In this document: piece after piece, positions 1-8,638 of the stretch | Layout of the letters: the number at the start of each line of letters is the position of its first letter | Position numbering within the stretch: the stretch's first letter is position 1 | NCBI GenBank assembly: GCA_964589625.1 | Contig: CAZPSH010000001.1 | Location: 62,001-126,000, forward strand | Source of the DNA: JBFLVU01 sp964589625 | GTDB taxonomy: Bacteria; Acidobacteriota; UBA4820; DSQY01 | Direction of reading: 5' to 3' | Length of the DNA: 64,000 bases | The notes under the pieces: model-generated | Databases searched by the model: none | The model's input: only the letters and a program-made list of their open reading frames with translations | Told to the model about the DNA's origin: nothing | Program-made: the position numbers and the translations under genes

Positions 1-38
1 CTGGATTCCTTCCACCAACCCGTCAAGCCCGCCGCCAT
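1..38 (-). CDS. nrfA: 5' end of a gene downstream of nrfH, probably nrfA (partial)
   Basis: A minus-strand ATG at 38-36 sits six bases after a perfect AGGAGG and opens a frame that runs off the left edge (MAAGLTGWWKES). It begins 90 bases after the nrfH stop on the same strand. In known nrfHA operons the gene after nrfH encodes the pentahaem cytochrome c nitrite reductase that reduces nitrite to ammonium. Only 12 codons are visible, so the identity is inferred from position and not from a motif. Confidence 0.45.
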   Translation of the reverse strand, partial: MAAGLTGWWKES

Positions 39-128
39 TCTCCGCCTCCTTGCTCGGCCCCGTGTCCCCCTGGGGGCTGTGGGCCCTTGTCTGCGAAAGA
101 CCCCTTCTCTCTCGTTCCACTGCGCTCC

Positions 129-602
129 CTAGCGCACCGGCCCGTGGCCCACGTCGGCGTGGCAGTGGACACAGCGCACGCCCCCCGTGCGGGTGGAGGC
201 GCTGGCCACGAGGTCGTGAACCAGTTCTCCATGGCACCGCACGCAATTCTCTTGCAAGATGCCGGCGTTCTTTTCTTTGATGCGGATGGGTTCGTGAAAA
301 TCCTGGAAGGTGAAGCCCCGGGAGTGGTGGTACCCGTTTTCCGCCTTGGCGAGATACTTTTCCACGAAGCCGTGGGGCAGGTGGCAATCCACGCAGGCCG
401 CCGCCCCGTGGTGTCCCGACTTCTGCCAGGAATCGAAGGACTCGTTCATGATGTGGCAATTCCGGCAAGCGGCCGGGTCCTTGCTGAAGTAAGAAAGGCC
501 CTCGGCGTAGCCGAAGGTGAAGAAGCCGACGCCCGCGGCGATCCCCACGAGCAGGGCCGCGATCCAGAGGGAGGACGGCAGGCTCGGATGGCTTCGGCTC
601 AT
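129..602 (-). CDS. nrfH: NrfH, membrane tetrahaem c-type cytochrome of nitrite reductase
   Basis: NapC/NirT-family quinol dehydrogenase that passes electrons from the quinol pool to periplasmic NrfA. The 157-residue protein has one N-terminal membrane anchor (about residues 12-31) and four CXXCH haem sites: CRNCH at 46-50, then CVDCH, CVRCH and CVHCH. The first haem site is followed by Met52 in a CXXCHxM arrangement, the ligand pattern known for haem 1 of NrfH, which separates it from longer NapC proteins. A GGAGGG lies before the start. It follows the porin gene by 15 bases and precedes the presumed nrfA, so it closes the nitrogen-oxide cluster. Confidence 0.93.
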   Translation of the reverse strand: MSRSHPSLPSSLWIAALLVGIAAGVGFFTFGYAEGLSYFSKDPAACRNCHIMNESFDSWQKSGHHGAAACVDCHLPHGFVEKYLAKAENGYHHSRGFTFQDFHEPIRIKEKNAGILQENCVRCHGELVHDLVASASTRTGGVRCVHCHADVGHGPVR

Positions 603-617
603 CAGGGGCTCCCTCCG

Positions 618-1916
618 CTAGTATGCGAGAGCCACCTGCAGGTACGCCAGGCGGCTTGGATCGGGTCCGCGGACGGCCTTCGCGAAAGCCCCTGGGTCGT
701 ACTGGGAAATTCCCGCGAGCCACTTCATCGAGGGCCGCGTTTTGAAACCCCCTGAAATGGAGAGGTCCACTTCGCGGCCCACGTGCGTACCGGAGGCGCC
801 CGTGAGATCCCGCCCCATCAGCGCCCCGCCCGCGGCGGTCCAGGGGGCGGTAGGGGAGTCGAGGCGAAAGTCATGGACCTCCACCTCCAGCCGCCATCGC
901 TCCCGGATCAGGACCGAACCGAAGAGATTGACCTCCCGTAGGTTGCTCCAGTTGTGGTAGTCCATGAGGCCGTACTTGTTGTGGTTGGTGGGAAAGAGGT
1001 TGTCAAAAGAGCCGGAGCGGCCGTCGGAGGGGTCTTCGTCGCCGGAGGCGCGATTCCATTCAGCCCCCAAGGAAATGCTGGGCTTCGAGGGAATGTCCCA
1101 CGTCACCCGGAGGGATTGGGCATCCGCGCGGTGCGGGTCTGGGCCCCGTTCTCCCGTCTGCCAAGCGGCCTCGAGGGCTACTCGAAGGCCGGCCCCAGGC
1201 GCCCAGAGGAGGCGGCCCCCATAGGTTGGGATGCGGCTTCGCAAAAGCCCACCGAGTTCGCCGGCCGCGAGGCCTCCATCCCGTTTGAGGAGGGCGTAGG
1301 CCTCCACCTTCAGGTCCTTTCGATCCTGGAGGAACCCCGCGTAAAGCCCCGATAGCGTTTGTTCGGGAGTGTCAAGGAGCAACGGCCGCTGCCTGGCGCG
1401 CGCAAGAAACGCATCAACGAACAGCCTTTCCGATTCGTAGCGGACCTTGGCCGCGTCGAAGGAGCGCCCCACGTTCGACCATCCGAAGGCGCCCACCAGG
1501 CGCTCCTCGCCGAAGGCGAGTTCCTGGCGGCCTAGGCGGGTGGACAGGCCCTCAAAGCCTCCGAGCCCCCGGACTTCCACAAAAGCCTGGCGGAGATCGG
1601 AGTACCGGCCCGAGATCTTGGCGGCGGCCGCGTCGGCGCCCCAGTGGCGGCTGTCCTGGCCCTCGGCGAAGACCCGGAGGGCCGCGCCTAGCCGAAGATC
1701 CAGGCCGGCTCTGAAGCGGTTCCCGACGAAGGCGTTGCGGTCCTCCGAGTCCTTATTGAAATCCGCGTCCTCTCTGATCTCCCACCGGGCCCTCTCCTCC
1801 CAAAGGAGCCTCAAGGATCCTTCGCCGCCCTCCCAAAGGGGAAGGCCCTGTGCGCCCGCGGTCACGCCGATGAGCAGCCAGAGCCCTCCGAGAAAGCCCC
1901 GTCTTACGCATTTCAT
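618..1916 (-). CDS. alginate-export-family outer-membrane porin
   Basis: 432 residues with a cleavable-looking signal peptide (about residues 1-23, ending AQG) followed by alternating polar/hydrophobic strands typical of an outer-membrane beta-barrel. The segments RLGRQELAFGEERLVGAF and WSNVGRSFDAAKV match the conserved region of the alginate-export barrel family (Alginate_exp). The protein ends in an aromatic residue, as barrels often do. A GGGAGGG lies before the ATG. It sits between the cupin gene and nrfH on the same strand. Proteins of this family often accompany nitrite/nitrate respiration genes, so a role in anion passage is possible, but the substrate cannot be read from the sequence. 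Confidence 0.8.
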   Translation of the reverse strand: MKCVRRGFLGGLWLLIGVTAGAQGLPLWEGGEGSLRLLWEERARWEIREDADFNKDSEDRNAFVGNRFRAGLDLRLGAALRVFAEGQDSRHWGADAAAAKISGRYSDLRQAFVEVRGLGGFEGLSTRLGRQELAFGEERLVGAFGWSNVGRSFDAAKVRYESERLFVDAFLARARQRPLLLDTPEQTLSGLYAGFLQDRKDLKVEAYALLKRDGGLAAGELGGLLRSRIPTYGGRLLWAPGAGLRVALEAAWQTGERGPDPHRADAQSLRVTWDIPSKPSISLGAEWNRASGDEDPSDGRSGSFDNLFPTNHNKYGLMDYHNWSNLREVNLFGSVLIRERWRLEVEVHDFRLDSPTAPWTAAGGALMGRDLTGASGTHVGREVDLSISGGFKTRPSMKWLAGISQYDPGAFAKAVRGPDPSRLAYLQVALAY

Positions 1917-1973
1917 GGATTCCCTCCCTCGAGTCGGGGCGCCGAGTTGGGGGGCCTCGGCCGCCGTTGTCGG

Positions 1974-2321
1974 CTAGGATCTCAGGGTTGCCAGGGGCCT
2001 TTCCTTGACCAAGGTCAAAAGAAAGACGAACCGTCCGGGCGCCTTCACGGCGTGGACGAGTCCCTTGGGCATCACGTAGAGGGCCCCGGGGGTTGCCTCG
2101 TGGTCCTCGTCCCCGAGACGCACGGTGGCCTTCCCCTCCACGACGTGGATTACCGCTTCGAAGGGGGCCGTGTGCTCCGAAAGGGTCTGTCCCTCTTCAA
2201 AACAGAAGAGCACGAGCTTCAGCGCGGGAGAGTCGTAGAGGGTCTTGCTGACAATGCCACGCTCGGCGAACTGGGTGTGCCGGCTCAGATCGTGCACGAG
2301 GGGGTTCATCGAGTCCGTCAT
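1974..2321 (-). CDS. small cupin-domain protein
   Basis: 115 residues forming a single cupin barrel. The first motif is seen in GQTLSEHTAPFEAVIHVVEGKATV and the second in TPGALYVMPKGLVHAVKAP, with His residues placed to bind one metal ion. The start at 2321 is chosen because a GGGAG lies just upstream, whereas the longer frame reads back into the NO reductase gene. It begins 62 bases after that gene. Small cupins of this kind recur beside NO reductase and hemerythrin genes. A NO-related or regulatory role is inference from context; the catalytic activity is unknown. Confidence 0.83.
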   Translation of the reverse strand: MTDSMNPLVHDLSRHTQFAERGIVSKTLYDSPALKLVLFCFEEGQTLSEHTAPFEAVIHVVEGKATVRLGDEDHEATPGALYVMPKGLVHAVKAPGRFVFLLTLVKERPLATLRS

Positions 2322-2383
2322 TGGATTCTCCCTTTGGGGGAAGCGGGCCGGGGCCGGAAAGGGCTCCGGCCCGCTTCGGGGTT

Positions 2384-4690
2384 TCAATGGGTGTGGCTGA
2401 TCTGCCTGGCGTCCTCGGGGCGTTCCTTCAGAATCCCGAGCACGGCGAGGACCGCGCCAATGGCGAAGGGGACGGCGCCCGCGAAGAGCAGGGTCATGTC
2501 TCCCGCTAGACGGATCCACTCGGTCGTGTGGAAGAGCCCGGTCATCGTGAACTCGACGCTCCGGGCGTGGGCGTACCCGTTCAACACCACGTCGTACAGC
2601 TGGAGCACTCCTGCGGGGAAGAGGTTGAGCACGATCATGAGGCCCAGGCCCGCGTTGAGCCCCCAGAACCCGGTCCGGATGAACTTCTCCGCTCGTCCCC
2701 AGACCCCGTCAGATGCGAGGGCCCGAAGGCAGTAGACGAGGACCGCGAGGGCGAGCATTCCGAAGACCCCGAACATGGCCGCGTGTCCGTGGTTTGGGGT
2801 GAGGGTGGTGCCCATTTCAAAGTAGGAGACGATAGGTAGGTTGATGAGAAAACCGAAGACGCCGGCACCGAGGAAATTCCAGAACCCCACGGCGATGAGA
2901 AACATGACCGCCCACTTCTGCTTGAGCGCCAGGGGCTTCCCGCAGTCCGCGCAGGGCTCCCTCTGGAGTTTGATGAAATCCCAAGCATCCAGGGTGAGAA
3001 GCGTGAGGGGAACCACCTCCAGGGCGGAAAAGCAGGCCCCGATGGCCATGGATACGGCCTCCTGTCCCGTGAAATACCAGTGGTGGGCCGTGCCCGCGAT
3101 TCCCCCGGCGAGGTAGAGGATGGCATCCAGGTAGATGACCCGGCTCGCCGTGATCGTTCGGACGAGCCCCATGTGGACGAACATAATGGCGACGAGGACC
3201 GTGGCGAAAAGCTCGAAAAAGCCCTCCACCCAGAGATGGATGATCCAGAAGCGCCAGTTGTCGATCACCGCGAAGTTGGTTCGCGCGCCCCAGAGGAAGG
3301 CGGGGAGGTAGAAGATCACCACGGCGACGGAGGCGAAGAGGAAGAGGCCCGCCAGTTCCCTCTTGTCCGCATCGCGGAAGGCCGGTGCCAGGGCGCGGAC
3401 CATGAGAAGGAGCCAGAAGACGAGGCCCGCGGCGAGAAGAACCTGCCAGAAGCGTCCCAGATCGACGTACTCTGAGCCCTGGTGCCCGAACCAGAACCAC
3501 AGGTCGCCCAGCCGGTCGTGGATGCCCAGGTATTCCCCGAACAGGCTTCCGAAAACGACCACCGCCAGCGCGCCCAGGAGGGCAAGGCCTCCCCATTTCT
3601 GTCCCTTGGGTTCCTGGCCGCCGAGCAGGGGAGCGAGGAACAGGCCGCCGCCCACCCATGCCGTGGCGATCCAGAAGATGGCGAGCTGTAAGTGCCACGT
3701 CCGGGCGAGGTTATAGGGAAGGAGGTTCGCGAGGCTGTACCCGTAGAAACCCTCGGGCTCCACGCGGTAGTGGGCGAGCGCTCCCCCGAGAAAGACCTGG
3801 AGCAGGAAGAGGAGGACGACCACAAGGAAAAAGAGGGCCGTGATCCGCTGGCTCGGCGTGAGGGCCGCCGCCTTGGGAAGGCTCAGGTGAGCGGGCCTTT
3901 CCCCCCGGTCTCCCTTCCACCCCAGGAAGTCGAACTTCCCGAAGAAAAAGAGAATGGCTCCCAGCCCGCCCAGCAGGAACACGAGGCTTACGGCGCTCCA
4001 CAGGATGGCCTGGGGCGTCGGCGTGTTCCCGGCCAGGGGATCGTAGGGCCAGTTGCTGGTGTAGGAATAGGCCCGTCCCGGCCGGTTTGCTCGCGCGGCC
4101 CAGGAAGACCAGGCCAGAAAGGCGGTGAGAACCCTGGCTTCCCCCTCGCCCTTGAGGTAGGACGCCGGAAGGCCCGGAGCGCCCTTGGCGAGGTAGGCCG
4201 CCCACTCGGACTGCTGGACGGCGAAGCTCCGCGCCTCGCCCGCGGTGTACAGGAGGGCGCCCGTCGTGGCGTCGTAGCGGTTGGTCTTGAGAACCTCCTT
4301 GACCTCCGCGAGCACGGAGGCCCTCTGGCCATCGTCCAGGGCGTCCGCGTCCTTCCCGAAGCGGGAAGCCGCCAGCGTGTCGCGGGTGACTTCCGCCTCC
4401 CGGCGGAGGTAGGCCGCCGAGTAATCGGGGCCGAGGTACGCCCCGTGACCCCAGAGGGACCCGTGTTCCATGAGGCCGTACTTGAAAAAGACCTCCTGGC
4501 CCCTTCCCACGTCTTCGGCGGTGTACAGGACCGCGCCCCCTTCGTCCACCACCTGGGAGGGGATGGGGGGAGCCTTCCGATAGGTTTGAAAGGTCAGGAA
4601 GATGAGGATCGAGAAGCCGAAGATCATGACGCCGAGGGCGGATCTTCGCCACCACGGGGACAGCCGCGCCTGGGTTTCGGGTCCGGACAT
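2384..4690 (-). CDS. norB: quinol-dependent nitric oxide reductase (single-subunit qNor)
   Basis: 768 residues, the usual length for qNor, which reduces two NO to N2O with electrons from quinol in the cytoplasmic membrane. The N-terminal extension (one transmembrane helix near residues 18-40, then a periplasmic domain with FKYGLMEHGSLWGHG and NWPYDP) corresponds to the fused NorC-like part without a CXXCH haem site, as expected for the quinol-fed form. The following 12-13 helices carry the haem-copper-oxidase-like ligands in TWHLQLAIFWIATAW, IIHLWVEGFFELFAT and HHWYFTG. The start at 4690 has GGAGGTG upstream; a longer frame to 5011 would overlap the hemerythrin gene. It belongs to the NsrR-hemerythrin-NO reductase cluster. 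Confidence 0.94.
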   Translation of the reverse strand: MSGPETQARLSPWWRRSALGVMIFGFSILIFLTFQTYRKAPPIPSQVVDEGGAVLYTAEDVGRGQEVFFKYGLMEHGSLWGHGAYLGPDYSAAYLRREAEVTRDTLAASRFGKDADALDDGQRASVLAEVKEVLKTNRYDATTGALLYTAGEARSFAVQQSEWAAYLAKGAPGLPASYLKGEGEARVLTAFLAWSSWAARANRPGRAYSYTSNWPYDPLAGNTPTPQAILWSAVSLVFLLGGLGAILFFFGKFDFLGWKGDRGERPAHLSLPKAAALTPSQRITALFFLVVVLLFLLQVFLGGALAHYRVEPEGFYGYSLANLLPYNLARTWHLQLAIFWIATAWVGGGLFLAPLLGGQEPKGQKWGGLALLGALAVVVFGSLFGEYLGIHDRLGDLWFWFGHQGSEYVDLGRFWQVLLAAGLVFWLLLMVRALAPAFRDADKRELAGLFLFASVAVVIFYLPAFLWGARTNFAVIDNWRFWIIHLWVEGFFELFATVLVAIMFVHMGLVRTITASRVIYLDAILYLAGGIAGTAHHWYFTGQEAVSMAIGACFSALEVVPLTLLTLDAWDFIKLQREPCADCGKPLALKQKWAVMFLIAVGFWNFLGAGVFGFLINLPIVSYFEMGTTLTPNHGHAAMFGVFGMLALAVLVYCLRALASDGVWGRAEKFIRTGFWGLNAGLGLMIVLNLFPAGVLQLYDVVLNGYAHARSVEFTMTGLFHTTEWIRLAGDMTLLFAGAVPFAIGAVLAVLGILKERPEDARQISHTH

Positions 4691-4760
4691 GGTCACCTCC
4701 CAACTGTATGGCTTGACGGAAGTGTTGGCCATTTCTTGTGCGATTTCAACCCCGCGGGCC

Positions 4761-5372
4761 TCAGGCGTGGCTCGAACAGCCGAAGCAGGAAGAGGTCTCC
4801 GAGACGCGGGTCGGATCGGGGGGATAGGACGCGCAAAGGCGCTCCGCCAGCGCGTGGAGACGCTCGTGCTCGCCTTCTCCCATGGCGTCACGCTCGAAGG
4901 CTTCGTAAGATTCGGCGAGTTCGTCTTGCTCGGCGGGGGTGAGTGCCTGGAGGGCCATGGGGTAGAGGATGTTGTCCTCCTTGAGGATGTGGGCCCGGAG
5001 GAGGGGAACATACCGCCGCGCGGCCTCCACGACCTCGATCCTCTGCGGTTCGCTCAGCGGCCCCACACCCTCGCCCGAGCGAACGAGCGTTGCGACGCAG
5101 GCGCGACCCTCCACGTGCTCGGCAAGCATCACCGCGATGGGTCCGTATTCCGTTGGGAACCCGCGTTGCGCCATCTTGGCAAAGAGACGGTCTTCCTCCT
5201 TGCCGTGGTGGCAACGGTCCGCGAAGAGGCGGAAGAAGTCCCCGTAGGCGCGAAGAATTTCGCGATCTGGGACCGGTCCGGACTCGATGGCCAGGGCACA
5301 CGTCTCAAGGGAACCGAGGACGCGCTCGATGATTCGGTGTTCGTCCATCAGTATGGCGATGGCGGCATGCAT
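4761..5372 (-). CDS. hemerythrin-domain protein
   Basis: 203 residues forming an HHE four-helix diiron domain. The candidate ligands are in the expected order: His12 (DEHRIIERVL), His55/His56 with Glu60 (CHHGKEE), His86 (EHVEGRA), His128 and Glu132 (HILKED). The C-terminus ends in a CxxC plus SHA tail (CFGCSSHA) that could bind a metal or take part in redox chemistry. An AGGAGG precedes the ATG. Hemerythrin-like proteins of this type are common NsrR targets and are linked to NO binding, reduction or repair of nitrosylated iron centres. The neighbouring NO reductase and Rrf2 regulator support that role. Confidence 0.9.
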   Translation of the reverse strand: MHAAIAILMDEHRIIERVLGSLETCALAIESGPVPDREILRAYGDFFRLFADRCHHGKEEDRLFAKMAQRGFPTEYGPIAVMLAEHVEGRACVATLVRSGEGVGPLSEPQRIEVVEAARRYVPLLRAHILKEDNILYPMALQALTPAEQDELAESYEAFERDAMGEGEHERLHALAERLCASYPPDPTRVSETSSCFGCSSHA

Positions 5373-5408
5373 GAGAAGCCTCCTAAGACCTGTAACAGGA
5401 CCAATGGA

Positions 5409-5422
5409 TGCGCGAATGCGCA
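5409..5422. promoter_or_regulatory. short inverted repeat upstream of the hemerythrin gene
   Basis: TGCGC-GAAT-GCGCA, five-base perfect arms with a four-base centre, lies in the 91-base gap between the Rrf2 regulator and the hemerythrin gene. It could be an operator, but it does not resemble the AT-rich NsrR consensus known from Proteobacteria, and arms this short can arise by chance at this GC content. Confidence 0.25.
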
Positions 5423-5463
5423 GATAGGGGCAAGAAAAGCAGGGTCAGTAGGCCGCATCGTAA

Positions 5464-5898
5464 TCAACCCTTCGGACCGGAAGGTCCGCCTCGCGGGGCC
5501 GATGACGGACTGTGGAGATCCGCGATGGTGATGGCCTCCATCATCTTCGTATAGGTGGCTTGGATGCTCTCCCAGTAGGCGTGCAGGGGACACGGGTTGT
5601 CCTTGTCGCATCGGGCCAGGCCGAAAAGGCACTGACCTTCGGCGCGGGGCCCGTCAAAGACTTCGAGGACCTGCAAGATGGGCTGCCGCTCCGCGCCGGG
5701 AGCGAGGCGGAATCCGCCTCCCCATCCCTTTTGCGACAGCACGAAGCCGCGCTTTCTCAGCTGGTTGAGGATTTTTGAAAGGTAGTTGGCCGGAATCCCC
5801 GTATCCTGCGCGATCTGCACGCCTTGCACCCAATCCCCTCGACGCGAGGCCAGATGGCCGAGGATGCGCAGGGCGTACCGGGAAGTCTGTGACAGCAT
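5464..5898 (-). CDS. nsrR: Rrf2-family iron-sulfur transcriptional regulator, NsrR-like
   Basis: 144 residues. A winged helix-turn-helix occupies about residues 24-66 (VQGVQIAQDTGIPANYLSKI, then KGWGGGF in the wing). Three cysteines at 90, 97 and 103 match the C-X5-6-C-X5-C spacing of NO-sensing NsrR, where they hold an Fe-S cluster that NO destroys. It is the promoter-proximal gene of a minus-strand cluster with hemerythrin and NO reductase, which favours NsrR over IscR or CymR. The ATG is preceded by GAGGTGATG. Confidence 0.88.
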   Translation of the reverse strand: MLSQTSRYALRILGHLASRRGDWVQGVQIAQDTGIPANYLSKILNQLRKRGFVLSQKGWGGGFRLAPGAERQPILQVLEVFDGPRAEGQCLFGLARCDKDNPCPLHAYWESIQATYTKMMEAITIADLHSPSSAPRGGPSGPKG

Positions 5899-5917
5899 CT
5901 CATCACCTCACAGCATG

Positions 5918-5946
5918 AGTGTATGCCGTGAGAGCGAAGAAGTCAA
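5918..5946 (-). promoter_or_regulatory. sigma70-type promoter for the NsrR cluster
   Basis: On the minus strand TTGACT is followed after exactly 17 bases by TACACT, close to the -35/-10 consensus, 20 bases before the start codon of the regulator. The -10 region is embedded in GCAT-N6-ATGC, a small inverted repeat that could serve autoregulation, though this is not demonstrated. Confidence 0.6.
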
Positions 5947-6014
5947 GCCGTGACTCCTCTCCCCTCGCTATCGTATTGAATGGTCATGGGTTACACACCC
6001 CGCAGCGCGCTTCC

Positions 6015-7640
6015 TTACCAGGGTTTCATGCCCGGGGGTAGGTTTTCGGGCGGACGCATCTGGTCCTGCATGTCCTTCGGAGGCGGCATGGGGAGCTGCT
6101 CAAGCAGGTCCGGAGGCTTGGCGTGGGGGGGGGGAGGTTCGGGAGGCTCGTCGGGCGGGGGGGGCTCCTCGGGGCGGTTCCTCAGGATCCATTCGTAGAG
6201 AAGCTTGGCCGCCTGGTGGCCCGGCTCGAGGGTCAGTAGGCCGCGCAGGGAGGCGAGGGCGCGGTCAGGAGAGCCCGAATCATACAGGGCGAGGGCCAGA
6301 TTGTAGAGTGTGGGGATCTTCACCTCCGGCTCGTCTGTCACGAGGGCCAGGGTCAGGGCGTCCGCGGCCCGCTGGGGGTCCTTCTTGGCCAGGAGGCAGC
6401 TTCCAACGTTGAAGTTGAGCCGCGCTTTCTCCGCCGGGTCGTCGGAGGCGGAAAGAGCCTGGCGATAGAGCACGAGTGCCTGATCTGGAGAGCCCGCCCG
6501 GTAGGCGGCCAGGGCCTCGGCCGCGCTGGACCTGGGCGACCGGGCCCAAACCTGTCCGGCGCTGGCCAGAAGGGCCGCCCCGAGGACCAGACCCGCGCCC
6601 GGGGCGAGGGGTGCGCGCGACCTCATCGGCGGCGAGGCGCCCTCCCGCGGAAGGCGCCTTCTCCCAGGCAGGAGGAGGGCCGCCAAAAGGAAGAGAAGGG
6701 CAGGCGCGGCGAACCAGCGGAACTGCTCCTGGCGGGTGGCCCGGCTCTTGGAGGCGTACTCCCGGCGCTTGAGGCGGCCGAGTTCCTCCAGGAGAGAAGG
6801 AACCGCGCTTCCTCCGCTTCCGAGGGACCAATAGCGTCCATCGGCCAGCGCCGCCATCTGGCGGAGCTCCGCTTCGTCCAAACGGGACAGCGCGGCCCGG
6901 CCCGTGGTCGGGTCCGTCAAGGGCTCCCCGCGAGGCCCCGGTACAGGACCTCCTGAAGGAGTTCCCACGCCGATGCAGAAAAGTCGGATACCGCTCCGCG
7001 CCAGACTCCGAGCCGCGTCGGCCGCGTCTGCGCCCATGTCCTCGCCGTCCGATAGAAGGAGAACCACCGCGTCGCGGTCCCGCTGGGCCGGAAAGAGCTT
7101 CTGGGCGGCCAGAAGGGCACGTCCCACGTCGGTTCCCTGGGGAGGGATGAGCTGTGTATCCGCGATGTCGAGAAGAAGCGCTACGGCGGCCGTGTCCTCC
7201 GTGATGGGGGAGAGGGCGAGGGGTACCCCTCCGAAGGCCACGAGGCCCATCCGGTCCCCTTCGTTCGATGAGAGAAAAGAGCGGATCTCCATGCGGGCCC
7301 GTTCGAGCCGGCTCGGCGCCACGTCCGACACGGCCATGCTCCGGCTGACGTCGAACGCGATCACCACGTCGAGGCCGACCTTCCGGACGTTTTCCGCCAC
7401 TTCGCCCCATTGGGGACGGGCGAAGGTGAGGAAGGTGAGGCCGATGGCCAGCCAGACCGCCGAGCCCCGGACCGTATCCCATTCGCCGGGGGGCAGCAGG
7501 GAGAGCCGGCGGAGGTTGGCCGCACCCCCCCACGGGGCGGCGCGGGAGGCCCGCCTCCACCGCGAAAGGGCCGCCCCCAAGAGAAGGAGGGGGAAGGCGG
7601 CCAGGAGGACCGCTCCCGCAGGATGGGCGAAGGGCGTCAC
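6015..7640 (-). CDS. BatB-type VWA protein fused to a BatC-like TPR domain
   Basis: 541 residues from a GTG that overlaps the batA stop as GTGA. Order: two N-terminal helices (about 8-27 and 60-76), a von Willebrand A domain with the MIDAS motif DVSRS at 97-101, a helix at about 309-326, then after a short basic loop a second hydrophobic stretch (about 345-367) resembling the signal peptide of a free BatC. TPR repeats follow at about 372-490, then a proline-rich tail. In most bat operons batB and the TPR gene are separate; here no stop divides them, and Met339 marks the likely ancestral start of the second protein. The Bat system is linked to envelope or oxidative stress tolerance in other bacteria, but its mechanism is unknown. 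Confidence 0.85.
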   Translation of the reverse strand: MTPFAHPAGAVLLAAFPLLLLGAALSRWRRASRAAPWGGAANLRRLSLLPPGEWDTVRGSAVWLAIGLTFLTFARPQWGEVAENVRKVGLDVVIAFDVSRSMAVSDVAPSRLERARMEIRSFLSSNEGDRMGLVAFGGVPLALSPITEDTAAVALLLDIADTQLIPPQGTDVGRALLAAQKLFPAQRDRDAVVLLLSDGEDMGADAADAARSLARSGIRLFCIGVGTPSGGPVPGPRGEPLTDPTTGRAALSRLDEAELRQMAALADGRYWSLGSGGSAVPSLLEELGRLKRREYASKSRATRQEQFRWFAAPALLFLLAALLLPGRRRLPREGASPPMRSRAPLAPGAGLVLGAALLASAGQVWARSPRSSAAEALAAYRAGSPDQALVLYRQALSASDDPAEKARLNFNVGSCLLAKKDPQRAADALTLALVTDEPEVKIPTLYNLALALYDSGSPDRALASLRGLLTLEPGHQAAKLLYEWILRNRPEEPPPPDEPPEPPPPHAKPPDLLEQLPMPPPKDMQDQMRPPENLPPGMKPW

Positions 7641-8638
7641 GGCAGGCACCTCCCCAAGGTCATCTCCCAGAGGGCGTAGGCCGCGAGGCTGAGCAGGGCG
7701 GCTCCCGCGGGGTAGAGGAAGAGGTCTTCGTAGGCGACGTACCCGGAGGATTGGGTCTTGGTCCGCTCGAGCCGGTCGATGGCCTCGAAGACCTTCTCCA
7801 ACGCCCGTCCGTCCGACGCGTTGAAATAAACGCCATCGGTGGATTTGGCCAAGGCCTTCAACACCTCCTCGTTGAACCCGATCCGGACGTACTGGTAGGA
7901 CTTTTTCCCGCTCTCGCCGATCACGGGATAGGGGACGACTCCCGAACTCCCGATGCCCACGGCGTATACCCGGATGCGGTGGGAGGCGAGCATCTGAGCC
8001 GCCTGGAGGGGGTCGAACTGCCCCCGGTTGTTCTCGCCATCGGTCAGGAGAATCACGACGCGGCTCTTCTCTGGGGCGCCCAGCAGCCTCTTCCCCGAAG
8101 CCACGAGGGCGTCCCCAATGGCCGTCCCGTCGATCTCGGTACGGGTAACCGCGCGCAGGTCCTGAACGAGCGCAAGGAGGGTCCTGTGGTCGAGGGTGAG
8201 AGGGCACCGGAGGAAGGGCATGGCGGCAAAGGTGACGAGCCCCATTCGATCTTCGCTCCGCCGCCGGACGAAGTCCGCCACCACCGTCCGCGCCACGTCG
8301 ATGCGGTTGTTGGGCTGGAAGTCCTCCGCGATCATGCTCCCCGACACATCGATGCAGAGGAGGATGGCGACCCCCTCCGTGGACACCGTCGTGCGGCTGG
8401 ACTTCAAGGAGGGCCTGGAGAGCGTCAGCGCCAGGAAGGCGAAGCCCGCCAGGAGCAGGCCGGTGGAGATCCAAGGAAACGCCCTTCCCCTTCCCGCCAG
8501 AGCCTCGATCTGGAGGGCCGGCGGAAAGGGGAGGGCCCTGCGAAACCGGTGGAGGAGGTAGGCGCGATAGGCCACCAGTGGTGGAATGAGGAGGAGGGCC
8601 CAAAGCCATGCGGGATCGCGGAAAACGAAGTGGCTCAT
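7637..8638 (-). CDS. batA: BatA-type membrane VWA protein
   Basis: 333 residues. Two N-terminal helices (about 10-28 and 58-74) precede a VWA domain whose metal-ion-dependent adhesion site DVSGS lies at 97-101, with TDGEN further on and a C-terminal helix near residue 310. Length and layout match BatA. The start ATG overlaps the stop of the preceding gene (ATGA), and its own stop overlaps the next gene (GTGA), so the genes are probably translated as a coupled series under the MoxR ATPase promoter. Confidence 0.88.
   Translation of the reverse strand: MSHFVFRDPAWLWALLLIPPLVAYRAYLLHRFRRALPFPPALQIEALAGRGRAFPWISTGLLLAGFAFLALTLSRPSLKSSRTTVSTEGVAILLCIDVSGSMIAEDFQPNNRIDVARTVVADFVRRRSEDRMGLVTFAAMPFLRCPLTLDHRTLLALVQDLRAVTRTEIDGTAIGDALVASGKRLLGAPEKSRVVILLTDGENNRGQFDPLQAAQMLASHRIRVYAVGIGSSGVVPYPVIGESGKKSYQYVRIGFNEEVLKALAKSTDGVYFNASDGRALEKVFEAIDRLERTKTQSSGYVAYEDLFLYPAGAALLSLAAYALWEMTLGRCLP

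Noticed and set aside
3692..4942. Plus-strand open frame of over 400 codons
   Set aside because: Antisense to the NO reductase gene, with low-complexity composition and no domain.
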